A DNA stretch of 64,000 bases from Lichenibacterium ramalinae (lineage in GTDB: Bacteria; Pseudomonadota; Alphaproteobacteria; Rhizobiales; Beijerinckiaceae). Within the stretch, counting starts at the first letter, position 1. Every line of letters begins with the position of its first letter. Position numbers and translations under genes: made by a program. The stretch lies in contig NZ_QYBC01000001.1 of NCBI RefSeq assembly GCF_004137085.1, positions 372,001 to 436,000 of the forward strand, read 5' to 3'. Of this stretch, positions 8,808 through 18,215 are shown one piece after another. Below the pieces are notes generated by a model. It ran no database searches. It was given only the letters and a program-made list of their open reading frames with translations, and had not been told where the DNA came from.

Positions 8808-9515
8808 ATGCGCGGCTTGGGGCTGCTCGGGGGCATGAGCTGGGAAAGCACGGCCCTCTACTACCGACTGCTGAACGAGGGCGTGCGGGAGCGCCGGGGC
8901 GGTCTCCATTCCGCCCCCCTGCTCCTGTGGTCCTTCGACTTCGCCGGGATCGCGGCCCGGCAGGCGGCCGGCGCCTGGGACGAACTCGGCGAGGAGCTCG
9001 GCGAGGCCGGGCGGCGTCTCGCGGCGGCGGGCGCCGAGGCCCTGCTGCTCTGCACCAACACCATGCATCGCGTCCACGGCGCCATCGAGGCCCGGGCCGG
9101 CGTGCCGGTGCTCCATATCGCGGATGCGGCCGGACGGGCGCTGCGCGAGGCCGGATGCCGCCGCCCGGCCTTCCTCGGCACGCGGTTCTCGATGGAGCAG
9201 GACTTCTACACCGGCCGCCTCGCCGAGCGGCACGGCATCCATGCCCTCGTGCCCGGCGCGCAGGACCGCGCCACCGTGCACGACGTGATCTACGGCGAGC
9301 TCTGCCGCGGCATCGTCCGGCCCGAGTCGAAGCGAGCCTACCTCGACGTCGTGGGGCGGATGGCGGGCGAGGGCGCGGACGGCGTCATCCTGGGCTGCAC
9401 CGAGATCACCATGCTCATCGGTCAGGCCGACATGGCGCTGCCGGTCTTCGACACCACCGCCCTCCACGCCGCCGCCGGCGTCGCCTTCATGCTCGGGGAG
9501 CCGGGGGCCGCCTGA
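8808..9515 (+). CDS. Aspartate/glutamate racemase family protein
   Basis: A 235-residue cofactor-independent amino-acid racemase of the aspartate racemase branch (RacX/YgeA-like). The N terminus 'GLLGGMSWESTALYYRLLN' is typical. The two catalytic cysteines sit in 'LLLCTNTMH' (residues ~74-82) and 'VILGCTEITML' (~185-195). Length is normal and there is no signal peptide. ATG 8808 has GGAGG about seven bases upstream; an in-frame TTG lies 18 bases earlier. It follows the CAP lipoprotein by 14 bases. The true substrate (Asp, Glu or a broad range) cannot be told from sequence. Confidence 0.9.
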   Translation: MRGLGLLGGMSWESTALYYRLLNEGVRERRGGLHSAPLLLWSFDFAGIAARQAAGAWDELGEELGEAGRRLAAAGAEALLLCTNTMHRVHGAIEARAGVPVLHIADAAGRALREAGCRRPAFLGTRFSMEQDFYTGRLAERHGIHALVPGAQDRATVHDVIYGELCRGIVRPESKRAYLDVVGRMAGEGADGVILGCTEITMLIGQADMALPVFDTTALHAAAGVAFMLGEPGAA

Positions 9516-9533
9516 CCCCGGCGCCGGGACGCG

Positions 9534-10163
9534 TCACGGCACCCCGGTCAGCACCTGGCGGGCGAGCGCCAGGGCCAGGATCGCCATGGTGAGGGCGACG
9601 GCGCCGTCGAGCAGGCGCCAAGCCACGGGCCTGCGGAACAGCGGGGCGAGCAGGCGCGCGCCGTAGCCGAGCGCGACGAACCAGGAGGCGCTGGCCAGCG
9701 AGGCGCCGAGCAGGAAGCCGGGCCGCTCCCCCGCCGCGAGGGCCGCGCTGACCGACCCCAGCAGCAGCACGGTGTCGAGGTAGACGTGAGGGTTCAGCAG
9801 CGTGAAGCCGGCGGCCCGGCCGAGCGTCGCGCGGAGCGGCACGGCGCCGCCGGCGCTCTCCGCCACCAGCGTTCCGGGCCGCAGCGATCGCCGCAGCGCG
9901 GCGACCGCGTACCAGCCGAGGAAAGCCGCGCCGCCGGCCGTCAGCGCCGCGCTGAGCCCCGGCACGCGCCCGACCGCCGCGCCGAGCCCCGCCACCCCCG
10001 CCGCCATGAGCGTGACGTCGGCCGCGATGCAGAACAGCACCACGGCCCCGACGTGCTCGCCGCGCAGGCCCTGCCGCAGCACGAAGGTGTTCTGCGCCCC
10101 CACCGCCACGATGAGGGAAGCCATGAGGGCGAAACCGCCGGCGACGGGGGACAAGCTGGACAT
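9534..10163 (-). CDS. argO: LysE/ArgO-type amino-acid exporter
   Basis: A 209-residue inner-membrane exporter of the LysE family with about six hydrophobic helices. Telling motifs are 'VGAQNTFVLRQGLRGEHVG' in the first loop and 'AAGFTLLNPHVYLDTVLLLG', which matches the conserved NPHAYLDT segment of ArgO/LysE. It exports excess basic amino acids such as arginine or lysine. I start it at ATG 10163; a longer frame to 10238 would add 25 untypical residues and run into the divergent regulator. It is divergent from an argP-type LysR regulator 73 bases away, the classical argO-argP (lysE-lysG) arrangement. Confidence 0.88.
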   Translation of the reverse strand: MSSLSPVAGGFALMASLIVAVGAQNTFVLRQGLRGEHVGAVVLFCIAADVTLMAAGVAGLGAAVGRVPGLSAALTAGGAAFLGWYAVAALRRSLRPGTLVAESAGGAVPLRATLGRAAGFTLLNPHVYLDTVLLLGSVSAALAAGERPGFLLGASLASASWFVALGYGARLLAPLFRRPVAWRLLDGAVALTMAILALALARQVLTGVP

Positions 10164-10236
10164 GGCGCTGTCGTGCCGCGCCCTATCGGTGTAGGCCAGC
10201 TCAATCGCCTTAACGCGATGAAGCGGAGCTAAGGCC
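10164..10236. promoter_or_regulatory. argO/argP divergent control region
   Basis: A 73-base gap between the divergent exporter and regulator. It holds an inverted pair GCCTTA (10207-10212) and TAAGGC (10230-10235), 17 bases apart; the right arm overlaps the regulator's ribosome site. In argP/lysG systems the regulator binds this gap and activates the exporter when basic amino acids accumulate. The dyad is seen in the sequence; its binding by this regulator is inferred. Confidence 0.5.
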
Positions 10237-11154
10237 ATGCTGGACTATGCCGCCCTGGCGGCGCTGGCCGCCGTCGTCCGGGACGGCAGCTTCGAGCGGG
10301 CGGCGGGCACGCTCGGCGTGACGCCCTCGGCGGTGTCGCAGCGCGTGCGGGCGCTGGAGGAGCGCGTCGGCACCGTGCTGGTGCGGCGCGGCCAGCCCTG
10401 CCTCGCCACGGCGGCGGGCGCGCAGCTCTGCGCCCATGTCGATCGCGTGCGGCTGCTGGAGGGCGAGGTCGCGACGCTGCTGCCGGGCCTCGCCGGCGCC
10501 GGCCAGGACGGGCCGCTCACGCTGCGCGTCGCCGTCAACGCCGACAGCCTCGGCACCTGGTTCATGCCGGCGGCGGCGGGCTTCGCGCGCGACACCGGGG
10601 CGCTGCTCGACCTGGTGCTGGATGCCGAGGAGCACACGGCCGAACGGCTGCGCAGCGGCGAGGTGCTGGCGGCCGTCACGGCGGATCCCGTGCCGGTGCC
10701 GGGCTGCCGCACCCGCCCGCTCGGCGCCCTCCGTTACGCCGCGACGGCGAGCCCGGACGGCCGGCGGGCCTGGTTCCCGCAGGGCCCGACCCCGGCGGCG
10801 CTCGCGGCCGCGCCGGTGCTGCGCTTCGACCGGCGCGACCGGCTGCAGGGCCTTTGGGCGCGCGAGGTTGCGGGGGTGGACCTGTCGGCGCCGACCCATT
10901 GGCTCCCCGCCACCCAGGGCTTCGTCGACGCCTGCCTGGCGGGGCTCGGCTGGGGCCTCAACCCGCTCGCCCTCGTCGAGGCGCATCTCGCCGCCGGGCG
11001 CCTCGTCGAAGTGGCGCCGGGCCGGCGCCTCGACGTGCCGCTGCATTGGCAGTTCGCCCGCATCGGCGCCCGGGTCCTGGCCGACCTCACCCGCGCCGTG
11101 GTGGCGGCGGCGCGGACCAGCCTGGTGCAGCCCGGCGGCGCGACCGGGGGCTGA
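10237..11154 (+). CDS. argP: LysR-type regulator, ArgP/LysG family
   Basis: A 305-residue LysR-family transcription factor. The winged helix-turn-helix covers residues ~4-62 ('GSFERAAGTLGVTPSAVSQRVRALEE'). The periplasmic-binding-like effector domain follows ('LTLRVAVNADSLGTWFMPA', 'ALRYAATASPDG'). The 'NADSLGTWF' segment is characteristic of ArgP/IciA. With the divergent exporter this gives a self-contained basic amino-acid efflux switch. Start ATG 10237 is preceded by GGAG and AAGG. Naming rests on family marks plus context; the ligand (Arg or Lys) is not resolved. Confidence 0.88.
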   Translation: MLDYAALAALAAVVRDGSFERAAGTLGVTPSAVSQRVRALEERVGTVLVRRGQPCLATAAGAQLCAHVDRVRLLEGEVATLLPGLAGAGQDGPLTLRVAVNADSLGTWFMPAAAGFARDTGALLDLVLDAEEHTAERLRSGEVLAAVTADPVPVPGCRTRPLGALRYAATASPDGRRAWFPQGPTPAALAAAPVLRFDRRDRLQGLWAREVAGVDLSAPTHWLPATQGFVDACLAGLGWGLNPLALVEAHLAAGRLVEVAPGRRLDVPLHWQFARIGARVLADLTRAVVAAARTSLVQPGGATGG

Positions 11155-11236
11155 ACCGGCGCGCCGCCCCCCGGGCAGCCCGGCTCCGGCGGCCGCCCTT
11201 GTCCCCCGGCCCCGCGCGTGCCACCTGTTTTCCACC

Positions 11237-12082
11237 ATGCTGCCATTCGCCAAGATGAACGGAGCCGGCAATTCCATCCTGGTGGTGGACGAGCGCGGCC
11301 GCACCCCGGCCCTCACCGGACCCATGGCCCGCGCCCTGTGCCACGGCCCGCTCGCCTTCGAGCAGATGATGGTGCTGTCCGACCCCGCGTCGCCCGGCGT
11401 CGACGCCGCGGTCCGCATCTTCAACACGGACGGGTCGCGGGCGGGCGCCTGCGGCAACGGCACGCGCTGCGTCGGCTGGTTCATGGCCGAGACGGGCGCC
11501 GGCCCGGACGTCAGCCTCGACGTCGACGGCACCGCCGTGTCGTGCCACCGCGACGGCCCCCTCGCCTTCACGGTCGACATGGGGGCACCGCATTTCGGCT
11601 GGCGCGACATCCCGCTGCGCGAGGCCGCCGACACGCTGCAGGTCGACCTCGGCGACGCCCTCGACGGCACGGGCCTGCAGGCCCCGGCCGCCGTCAGCAT
11701 GGGCAATCCGCACCTCGTCTTCTTCGTGGTCGACGCCGCCGCCATCGACCTGCCGGCGCTGGGGCCGCGCTTCGAGCGCCACCCGATGCTGCCCGACCGT
11801 GCCAACGTCTCGTTTGCCGAGGTGCGGGGCCAGGACGAGATCGTGCTGCGCGTGTGGGAACGCGGCGCCGGGGCGACGCTGGCCTGCGGCTCCGCCGCCT
11901 GTGCCACGCTGGCGGCCGCCGCGCTGCGCGGCCTGACGCGCCGGACCGCGCAGGTCCACCTGCCCGGCGGGGTCCTGCGCATCGCCTGGCGCGCCGACGG
12001 CCACATCGTGATGACGGGGCCGGTCGCGCTCGAGCACCGCGGCCGGCTCGACCCGGCCACCGGCGCCATCGCGCCGTGGTGA
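11237..12082 (+). CDS. dapF: Diaminopimelate epimerase
   Basis: A 281-residue enzyme that turns LL-diaminopimelate into the meso form for lysine and peptidoglycan synthesis. The N terminus 'FAKMNGAGNSILVVD' matches DapF. The two catalytic cysteines lie in 'GACGNGTRCVGW' (residues ~73-84) and 'GATLACGSAACATL' (~216-229). Length is normal and it acts in the cytoplasm. I start at ATG 11237 because the family's first strand begins at once; no good ribosome site is visible. The stop overlaps the mtaB start (GTGA), an arrangement common in Hyphomicrobiales. Confidence 0.95.
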   Translation: MLPFAKMNGAGNSILVVDERGRTPALTGPMARALCHGPLAFEQMMVLSDPASPGVDAAVRIFNTDGSRAGACGNGTRCVGWFMAETGAGPDVSLDVDGTAVSCHRDGPLAFTVDMGAPHFGWRDIPLREAADTLQVDLGDALDGTGLQAPAAVSMGNPHLVFFVVDAAAIDLPALGPRFERHPMLPDRANVSFAEVRGQDEIVLRVWERGAGATLACGSAACATLAAAALRGLTRRTAQVHLPGGVLRIAWRADGHIVMTGPVALEHRGRLDPATGAIAPW

Positions 12083-13308
12083 GCGGGGAGGAGCCCGGCG
12101 GCATCGAGGTGCTGACGCTGGGCTGCCGGCTGAACATCGTGGAATCCGAGGCCATGCGGGCCGCCGCCGCGGCCGCCGGCCACCGCGACCTCGTCGTGGT
12201 CAACTCCTGCGCCGTCACGGCCGAAGCGGTGCGCCAGACCCGGCAGGCGATCCGCGGCGCGGCGCGGCGGCGGCCCGGGGCCGAGATCGTGGTGACGGGC
12301 TGTGCCGCCGCGGTCGATCCCGGCATCGCCGCCATGCCCGAGGTGAGCCGCACCCTCCCCAACATCGGCAAGGCCGCGCCCGAAGCCTGGGCCAGGCCGG
12401 GCCTGCCGGCGCCCGCCGCGCCGTCGCCCCCCGGCTTCGGACCCGGGGCGGCGGGCGGCCACACCCGGGGCTTCGTCGAGATCCAGAACGGCTGCGACCA
12501 CCGCTGCACCTTCTGCATCATCCCCTTCGGCCGGGGCGCCTCGCGCGCGACCCCGCCCGAGCGCGTCGTCGCCGAGGTGCGCCGGCTGGTGGCGGCGGGG
12601 GCCGCCGAAGTCGTCCTGACGGGCGTCGACGTCACCTCCTTCGCGGCGCCGGACGGCAGCCGCCTCGGCGGGCTGCTGAAGCGCGTGCTGCGGGACGTGC
12701 CGGAGTTGGCGCGCCTGCGCCTGTCCTCCATCGACTGCATCGAGGCCGACCCCGACCTCCTGGACGTGGTGGCGGGGGAGCCCCGCTTCATGCCCCACCT
12801 CCACCTGTCGCTGCAGCACGGCGCGGACCTGATCCTGAAGCGCATGAAGCGCCGCCATTCGCGGGCCGAGGCGGTGGCCTTCTGCGCCGCGGTGCGCCGG
12901 CTGCGCCCCGGCCTCGCCCTCGGCGCCGACCTCATCGCGGGCTTTCCCACCGAGACCGAGGCGGAAGCCGCGCAATCCTTGGCGCTGGTGGAGGATTGCG
13001 GCATCGCCCACCTCCACGTCTTCCCCTATTCGGCCCGGCCCGGCACGCCGGCCGCCCGCATGCCCGCGGTGCCGGGCGACCGCGTCAAGGCCCGGGCGGC
13101 GGCGCTGCGGGCCGCGGGCGCGGCGGCGCTGGCCCGCCACCTCGACGGCCATGTCGGCCGGCGGCTCCCGGTGCTGGCCGAGCGGGGCGGCCGCGGCCGG
13201 ACGGAGGACTTCTCGCCCGTCCGCCTCGGCGAGGGCGTCGCGCCCGGCCGCATCGTGGAGGTCGCCATCGCGGGCCACGACGGGCGGGAGCTGCGCGCCG
13301 AAGCGTGA
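12079..13308 (+). CDS. mtaB: tRNA t6A37 methylthiotransferase MtaB
   Basis: A 409-residue radical-SAM enzyme that converts t6A to ms2t6A at position 37 of ANN-decoding tRNAs. The N-terminal UPF0004 domain has its three cluster cysteines in 'GCRLNIVESEAM', 'NSCAVTAEA' and 'VTGCAA'. The radical-SAM cysteines are in 'NGCDHRCTFCIIPFGRG' (residues ~138-154). A TRAM-like domain ends the protein. The domain order and the R-L-N in the first motif fit MtaB rather than MiaB. It starts at GTG 12079 inside the dapF stop. In many relatives ftsY follows; here the next gene is a convergent adenine deaminase. Confidence 0.93.
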   Translation: MSGEEPGGIEVLTLGCRLNIVESEAMRAAAAAAGHRDLVVVNSCAVTAEAVRQTRQAIRGAARRRPGAEIVVTGCAAAVDPGIAAMPEVSRTLPNIGKAAPEAWARPGLPAPAAPSPPGFGPGAAGGHTRGFVEIQNGCDHRCTFCIIPFGRGASRATPPERVVAEVRRLVAAGAAEVVLTGVDVTSFAAPDGSRLGGLLKRVLRDVPELARLRLSSIDCIEADPDLLDVVAGEPRFMPHLHLSLQHGADLILKRMKRRHSRAEAVAFCAAVRRLRPGLALGADLIAGFPTETEAEAAQSLALVEDCGIAHLHVFPYSARPGTPAARMPAVPGDRVKARAAALRAAGAAALARHLDGHVGRRLPVLAERGGRGRTEDFSPVRLGEGVAPGRIVEVAIAGHDGRELRAEA

Positions 13309-13329
13309 CGCGGGGCCGGAGGCCCGGCG

Positions 13330-15039
13330 TCACCCGTCGATCAGCGCCATCCGGTTCACGTCCACCATGCCACGGTCGCTGATCTTGAGGTGCGGGATCA
13401 CCGGCAGGGGCAGGAACGCCACCTGGAGGAAGGGCTCGGCCAGGGTCACGCCGAGCGTCCGGGCGGCGATGCGCAGCGGCAGCAGCGCCGCATGCACGTC
13501 CTCGTGCGACCTGTCGCTCATCAGCCCCGCCACCGGCAGCGGCAGGTCGGCGATGACGACGCCGCGTTCCACGACGGCGAAGCCGCCCCCGATGGTGCCG
13601 AGGTGGTTCACGGCCGCCGCCATGTCGGCATCGTCGACCCCCACCACGCAGATATTGTGGCTGTCGTGGCCGATGGAGGAAGCGATAGCGCCGCGCTTCA
13701 TGCCGAAGCCCTGGACGAAGCCCCGCCCGATGTTGCCGTTGCGGCCGTGCCGCTCCACCACGCAGACCTTGGCGACGTCCCGCGCGGGGTCGGCCCGCAC
13801 GGTGCCGTCGGTCTCCGGCAGGTCGTGGGTCAGGTGCTCGGTGATGATCCGCCCCGGCACGACGCCGATGACGGGCCGGCCCCGCCCCGAGCCGGACACG
13901 GCGAAGTCCGCCGCCGCGACCGGCCGCGCCATCATGCTGTCGCGGCCGATGGGCGGCACGGTGCCGCGCGCCGCGAAGAGGGCCTCGTCGACGACCCGCC
14001 CGGCGCACACGACGGTCGACACCGAGCAGCTCTCGAGCGCGTCGATCAGCGCGATGTCGGCGCGGTAGCCCGGCGCGATCATGCCCCGGTCGATCAACCC
14101 GAAGGCCCGGGCCGCCGTCAGCGTGGCCGAACGGTAGGCGGCGAGCGGCGGCACGCCCGCCGCGATCGCCATGCGGACGATGCCGTCGATGTGGCCCTCC
14201 TCGGCGACGTCGAGCGGGTTGCGATCATCGGTGCAGAAACACAGGAACGGCGATGTTTCGAGCGTCAGCAGCGGCGCCAGGGCGGCGAGGTCCTTCGACA
14301 CCGAGCCCTCGCGGATCAGCACCACCATGCCCTTGCGGATCTTCTCCAGCGCTTCCTCGGCGCCGGTCGCCTCGTGGTCGGTGCGGATGCCCGCCGCCGC
14401 ATAGCCGTTGAGGTCGAGGCCGCGGAGGAGCGGCGCATGCCCGTCGACGTGCCCGCCCGCGAAACCCGCGAGCTTGGCGAGGCAGGCCGGGTCGGCGGCG
14501 AGCACGCCCGGGAAGTTCATGAATTCGGCGAGGCCGATCACCTTGGGGTGGGCGGCGTAGCGGGCGAGGTCCTCGGCGCCGATCTCCGCCCCCGACGTCT
14601 CCAGCGCCGTGGCGGGGACGCAGGAGGACAGCTGCACGCGGAGGTCCATGACGGTGCGGTCGGCGCAGGCGAGGAAATAGTCGAAGGCCGCGGTGCCGAG
14701 CACGTTGGCAATCTCGTGCGGGTCGCAGATCGCCGTGGTGACGCCGTGCGGCAGGACGCAGCGGTCGAACTCCAGCGGGGTGACGAGCGAGGATTCGACG
14801 TGGAGGTGGGTGTCGATGAAGCCCGGGACGGCGATGCGCCCCGCCCCTTCCACCACCCGCCGCCCCTCGTAGCGCCCATAGGTGCCCACCACGGTCTCGC
14901 CCGCGACGGCGATGTCGGTCGGCACGAGGGCGCCGGTCACGAGGTCGAGCAGCCGGACATCCCGGATCACGAGGTCGGCGGGCTCGTGCCCCCGTCCCTG
15001 CGCGATCCTCCGGGCGAGTGTTGCGGTCGAAACCGTCAT
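13330..15039 (-). CDS. ade: Adenine deaminase
   Basis: A 569-residue amidohydrolase-superfamily enzyme that deaminates adenine to hypoxanthine in purine salvage. The metal site shows '[16 protein letters not shown]' (residues ~73-88), '[10 protein letters not shown]', '[20 protein letters not shown]' and '[10 protein letters not shown]'. The C-terminal Ade-specific domain has '[18 protein letters not shown]' and '[12 protein letters not shown]'. Length is normal for bacterial Ade. The ATG has GAGGAGAG upstream. It is convergent with mtaB, and 89 bases separate its start from the stop of the SGNH hydrolase gene on the same strand. Confidence 0.95.
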   Translation of the reverse strand: MTVSTATLARRIAQGRGHEPADLVIRDVRLLDLVTGALVPTDIAVAGETVVGTYGRYEGRRVVEGAGRIAVPGFIDTHLHVESSLVTPLEFDRCVLPHGVTTAICDPHEIANVLGTAAFDYFLACADRTVMDLRVQLSSCVPATALETSGAEIGAEDLARYAAHPKVIGLAEFMNFPGVLAADPACLAKLAGFAGGHVDGHAPLLRGLDLNGYAAAGIRTDHEATGAEEALEKIRKGMVVLIREGSVSKDLAALAPLLTLETSPFLCFCTDDRNPLDVAEEGHIDGIVRMAIAAGVPPLAAYRSATLTAARAFGLIDRGMIAPGYRADIALIDALESCSVSTVVCAGRVVDEALFAARGTVPPIGRDSMMARPVAAADFAVSGSGRGRPVIGVVPGRIITEHLTHDLPETDGTVRADPARDVAKVCVVERHGRNGNIGRGFVQGFGMKRGAIASSIGHDSHNICVVGVDDADMAAAVNHLGTIGGGFAVVERGVVIADLPLPVAGLMSDRSHEDVHAALLPLRIAARTLGVTLAEPFLQVAFLPLPVIPHLKISDRGMVDVNRMALIDG

Positions 15040-15128
15040 GCCGGGCTCTCCTCACGTTGCAGTGCAGCATGGGACAGGGCGACGGCAGGGGCAAGCGCGG
15101 GCCCGAGCCCGTCAGGGCATCGGGGCCG

Positions 15129-16382
15129 TCACCGCCCGCTCCCGCGCAGGATCGTGCCGAGCGGGATGGAATCGGCCACCGCGGCATAGCCGGCATCGTC
15201 GAGATGGATGTGGTCGCCGCCGTCGTAGGCGGGCAGGAGGCGGTGGGGCGCCCCGGGGTCGCGCACCACGGCATCGAAGTCGAAGACCGCGTCGTAGCTG
15301 CCCGACCCGCGGATCCAGGCGTTCACCTTCTGGCGCAGCGCCTCCCTGGCGGGCGAGAAGTAGCCCGCCCCGGTTCCGGCGAAGGGTGTCAGGGTGGCGC
15401 CGAAGACTTTGACGCCGTGCTCGTGCGCCTGGAGGATCACCTGGCCGTAGGCGGCGATGAGTTCGTCCGCCGTGTCGCCCGCGTCGGGCGGGTAGATGAT
15501 ATCGTTGATCCCCTCGAACACGATGAGCCAGTGCACGCCGGGCCGGCCGAGAACGTCGCGGGACAGGCGCGCGAGGGCGCTGGGACCGCCGAGCGAGAAG
15601 GCACCGCCGGACAGGATGCCGTTGCCGATGATCCCGGCGTTGATGGCGCCCACCCGGCCCTGGCTGGCCCACAACAGCCGTTCGGCCAGGCGGTCGGGAT
15701 AGCGACGCTCGGCGTCGCTGGTGGAGAAGAGCCCGTCGGTGATCGAATCGCCGAGGCAGGCCACGGCACCGGCCGCCTGGATGCCGACCTCCACGGAGAT
15801 CCCCCCGAGAGTGAAGCCCGACGAGGTCGCCACCGCGCCCGCCATGACGGCCTCGCCGGCCCTGTCGCCCGGCGCGACGTAGTTGGTCTCGGAGGCGAGA
15901 AGGTGGCCGACCTGGTGCCGGCTCGCCGTCTCGGCATAGGTCGAGACGGCGAGGCGCGACAGCGGCTGCAGCGGCATGTCGACGGCATCCGACAGGATGC
16001 CGGCGCCGGGCGCCACCGTGATGGACGAGCCTCCGTTGAACGTGACGACGTGGTCGCTGCCGGAGAGGACCGACCCCGGCGCCGAACCCGCCAGCCCTAC
16101 GTGGGCATCGAGGATGCGCAGCGGCGCCGTGCCGGTCTCGTTCGAGACGCGCAGGCGAAACCGGCTGCCGCCGACCGAGATGCGGGCGAACTGCCGGACC
16201 GTGCTGCCCGAGACGCTCGCGCCCTGGAGATTGGCGATCGAGGACTCCCAGGACGCGACCGACTGCGCCCGCGCCGCCCCGGGCACGGCCGAGCTACAGA
16301 CCCCCAGCACGGACGCCAACAGCGCGGCCGAGGCCGCACGCCGCGGCATCGGGCCGACTCTCGGCCCGCTCATGTTCGACAC
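15129..16382 (-). CDS. Exported SGNH/GDSL hydrolase
   Basis: A 417-residue exported esterase/lipase-type hydrolase. Residues 1-~40 form a signal peptide ending 'PGAARA'. A beta-rich N-terminal half (~45-205) precedes the SGNH domain. Block I is 'ACLGDSITDG' (nucleophile Ser), block II 'NAGIIGNGIL', block III 'VFEGINDIIY', and block V 'GGDHIHLDDAGYAAVAD' with the catalytic Asp and His. Two-domain SGNH proteins of this layout often act on acetylated polysaccharides outside the cell; that substrate is inferred. GTG 16382 is chosen because GGGGAG lies seven bases before it. ATG 16373 is an alternative. Confidence 0.88.
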   Translation of the reverse strand: MSNMSGPRVGPMPRRAASAALLASVLGVCSSAVPGAARAQSVASWESSIANLQGASVSGSTVRQFARISVGGSRFRLRVSNETGTAPLRILDAHVGLAGSAPGSVLSGSDHVVTFNGGSSITVAPGAGILSDAVDMPLQPLSRLAVSTYAETASRHQVGHLLASETNYVAPGDRAGEAVMAGAVATSSGFTLGGISVEVGIQAAGAVACLGDSITDGLFSTSDAERRYPDRLAERLLWASQGRVGAINAGIIGNGILSGGAFSLGGPSALARLSRDVLGRPGVHWLIVFEGINDIIYPPDAGDTADELIAAYGQVILQAHEHGVKVFGATLTPFAGTGAGYFSPAREALRQKVNAWIRGSGSYDAVFDFDAVVRDPGAPHRLLPAYDGGDHIHLDDAGYAAVADSIPLGTILRGSGR

Positions 16383-16549
16383 CAGACTGCTCCCCGGGAC
16401 GGACCCGTCGAAGACCTGTCCGGCCTCTCGATCCGGCGGAGCCTTGCCGGCAGGAAGCGGAGTTTTCTAGTGTGGGGATGCCACAGGTCTGGCCGGATGG
16501 CGCCGTCCCAGGCGATTTTCCCCACTTGAGGACCGGCACGGGCTGGCCG

Positions 16550-17950
16550 TCACGGGGCGGCGGCGGTCTCCAGGGTCGCGGGCTCGGTCCCTGAGACGAG
16601 CCGCGGCGTGTCGGCGCCGGCGGGCATCCGGAGATGATCCACGGCGCCGCCGCGGCTCATGGGTTCCGCCGGGGTCGTCCATTCGAAGGCATCGATCCGC
16701 CCCGTCGCGGGCGACACCGGCGCCCAATGGTCCGACACGACGCCGTCCGCCACCCAGGCCGGGTCCTGCGGCGCGCGCTGGGCCCGCTGCAGCCACTCGA
16801 ACAGCGTGCCGGTCTCGCCGTGCTCGGCTTCCTCGATCTCGGCCATCATGCGGCACACCTTCACGGTGGGCCGGGCGCCGTCGCCGCCCTCGACCAACGG
16901 CTTCAGCGTGTCCCGGGCGCGCTCGAACTCGCGCGCCTCGAGCGCGGCCCGGGCGACCGCCATGAGGCTTTCGGGGTCGCGCGGGGCGATGCGGGCCAGG
17001 GTCTCGGCCCGGGTCAGCCGGTCGGCGGCGGAGTCGCCGGCCCGGAGGTTGAGATAGGCGTCGACGAGGTCCGGGTGGGGGGTCGCCGAATAGGCGGTCT
17101 CGATGAGCTTGGAGGCGCGGCGGATGTCGCCCTTGCGGGTCAGCAGCTTGCCGGCGAGGGCGGCGGCCGGCACGAGGGTCGGGGCGATTTTCAGGGCATC
17201 GCGGACGAGGCTCAGGGCTTCGTCGGGATCGCGCTCCGCGAGGTCGCTCGCCATCGCCGTGGTGAGCACGGCCCGCTGGCGGTTGGCGGTGGCGCGATCG
17301 ATGATGCGACCGCCGGCGTTCCGTTCCACGGCCGACAGCGCCCCGGCCCAGTCCCCGTTGCCGGCGCGATGTTCCAGCACGGCCTCGCCGGCCCAGGGCA
17401 GGGTCGCGGTCTTCAGGGCTTCCTCGGCATAGGCGTAGGCGGCCTCGGGATCGTTGCGGCGCAGCGCCTCGATGTGCAGGCCGCGCAGCCCGAGCGCACG
17501 CGTTTCGGGGTGATCGAGCATCTCGGCGAAGTTCTTCTCCGCCGCGCCGGGGTCGCCCGCCATCTGGGCCGCCTGGGCCTTGAGCAGCAGGACCATGGGT
17601 TCCCGCTTGAGGTAGCGGTCGGATTCGGCGGCGTAGCGCAAGGCCGCGGCCTGATCGCCGGTGCCGACCGCCACGAGCCCGCGGGACAGCGCCGTCATGC
17701 CGCGCTGCCGCCGGCGCGAACGCGACGCGCCCGACAGGAGGGAGGGCACCCGAAACACGAAGAGGATGAGGCTCCACACGATGGCGACGACGGCCGCCGC
17801 GACCAGCAGCGCGATGGCGCCCACCAGCGTCGAAGTCTCGATCTCGCGCCCGCCGAAGGTGATCAGCACGGTGCCGGGATGGTCGGCCATCCAGACCACG
17901 CCGAGCGCGACGAGCACCACGACGGCGAAATAGATCAGCACGCGTATCAT
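16550..17950 (-). CDS. hemY: HemY-like TPR membrane protein
   Basis: A 466-residue inner-membrane protein of the proteobacterial HemY family (not the Gram-positive protoporphyrinogen oxidase of the same name). Two N-terminal helices ('VLIYFAVVVLVALGVVWMA' and 'LVGAIALLVAAAVVAIVWS') flank a short loop with 'GREIETST'. A basic segment 'SGASRSRRRQRGMTALSRG' and tetratricopeptide-type helical repeats follow to about residue 400. The family is linked to haem synthesis by gene order, with no settled biochemical role. ATG 17950 is chosen because the first helix starts there, after GAAGGTGGG; a longer frame would add untypical residues. It lies downstream of the mitofilin homologue, the usual alphaproteobacterial pair. 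Confidence 0.88.
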   Translation of the reverse strand: MIRVLIYFAVVVLVALGVVWMADHPGTVLITFGGREIETSTLVGAIALLVAAAVVAIVWSLILFVFRVPSLLSGASRSRRRQRGMTALSRGLVAVGTGDQAAALRYAAESDRYLKREPMVLLLKAQAAQMAGDPGAAEKNFAEMLDHPETRALGLRGLHIEALRRNDPEAAYAYAEEALKTATLPWAGEAVLEHRAGNGDWAGALSAVERNAGGRIIDRATANRQRAVLTTAMASDLAERDPDEALSLVRDALKIAPTLVPAAALAGKLLTRKGDIRRASKLIETAYSATPHPDLVDAYLNLRAGDSAADRLTRAETLARIAPRDPESLMAVARAALEAREFERARDTLKPLVEGGDGARPTVKVCRMMAEIEEAEHGETGTLFEWLQRAQRAPQDPAWVADGVVSDHWAPVSPATGRIDAFEWTTPAEPMSRGGAVDHLRMPAGADTPRLVSGTEPATLETAAAP

Positions 17951-18215
17951 GGATCGCCCACCTTCATCGGATCGGTCTCGTGCCGCGGCCCCGGGAACGG
18001 GGCGCGGGAATCGTGGCGGAGTCGGCCCGCCGCCCACCGCGGGACAGGCCCGGCCGCGCGTTCGGGGCAGCCCCGAGAGCGGCGACGGCCCCAGGGTGGA
18101 GGACGGCACCGCGGCGGAGCAACCGCCGGGGCGGCTCATCGGATCCGGAAGCCGGCGGGGCAGCGGGAGTCGCCCCGCCATCCCGGCTCCCGGTTATCGG
18201 CTGTCGGCTGTCGGG

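Noticed and set aside
10436..12082. A possible argP-dapF fusion in one frame
   Set aside because: The part before 11237 is out of frame with argP and has no dapF similarity; dapF begins normally at 11237.
10210..13278. A 1022-codon minus-strand frame opposite argP, dapF and mtaB
   Set aside because: All three plus-strand genes have intact catalytic motifs and overlapping starts; the antisense product has no recognisable fold.
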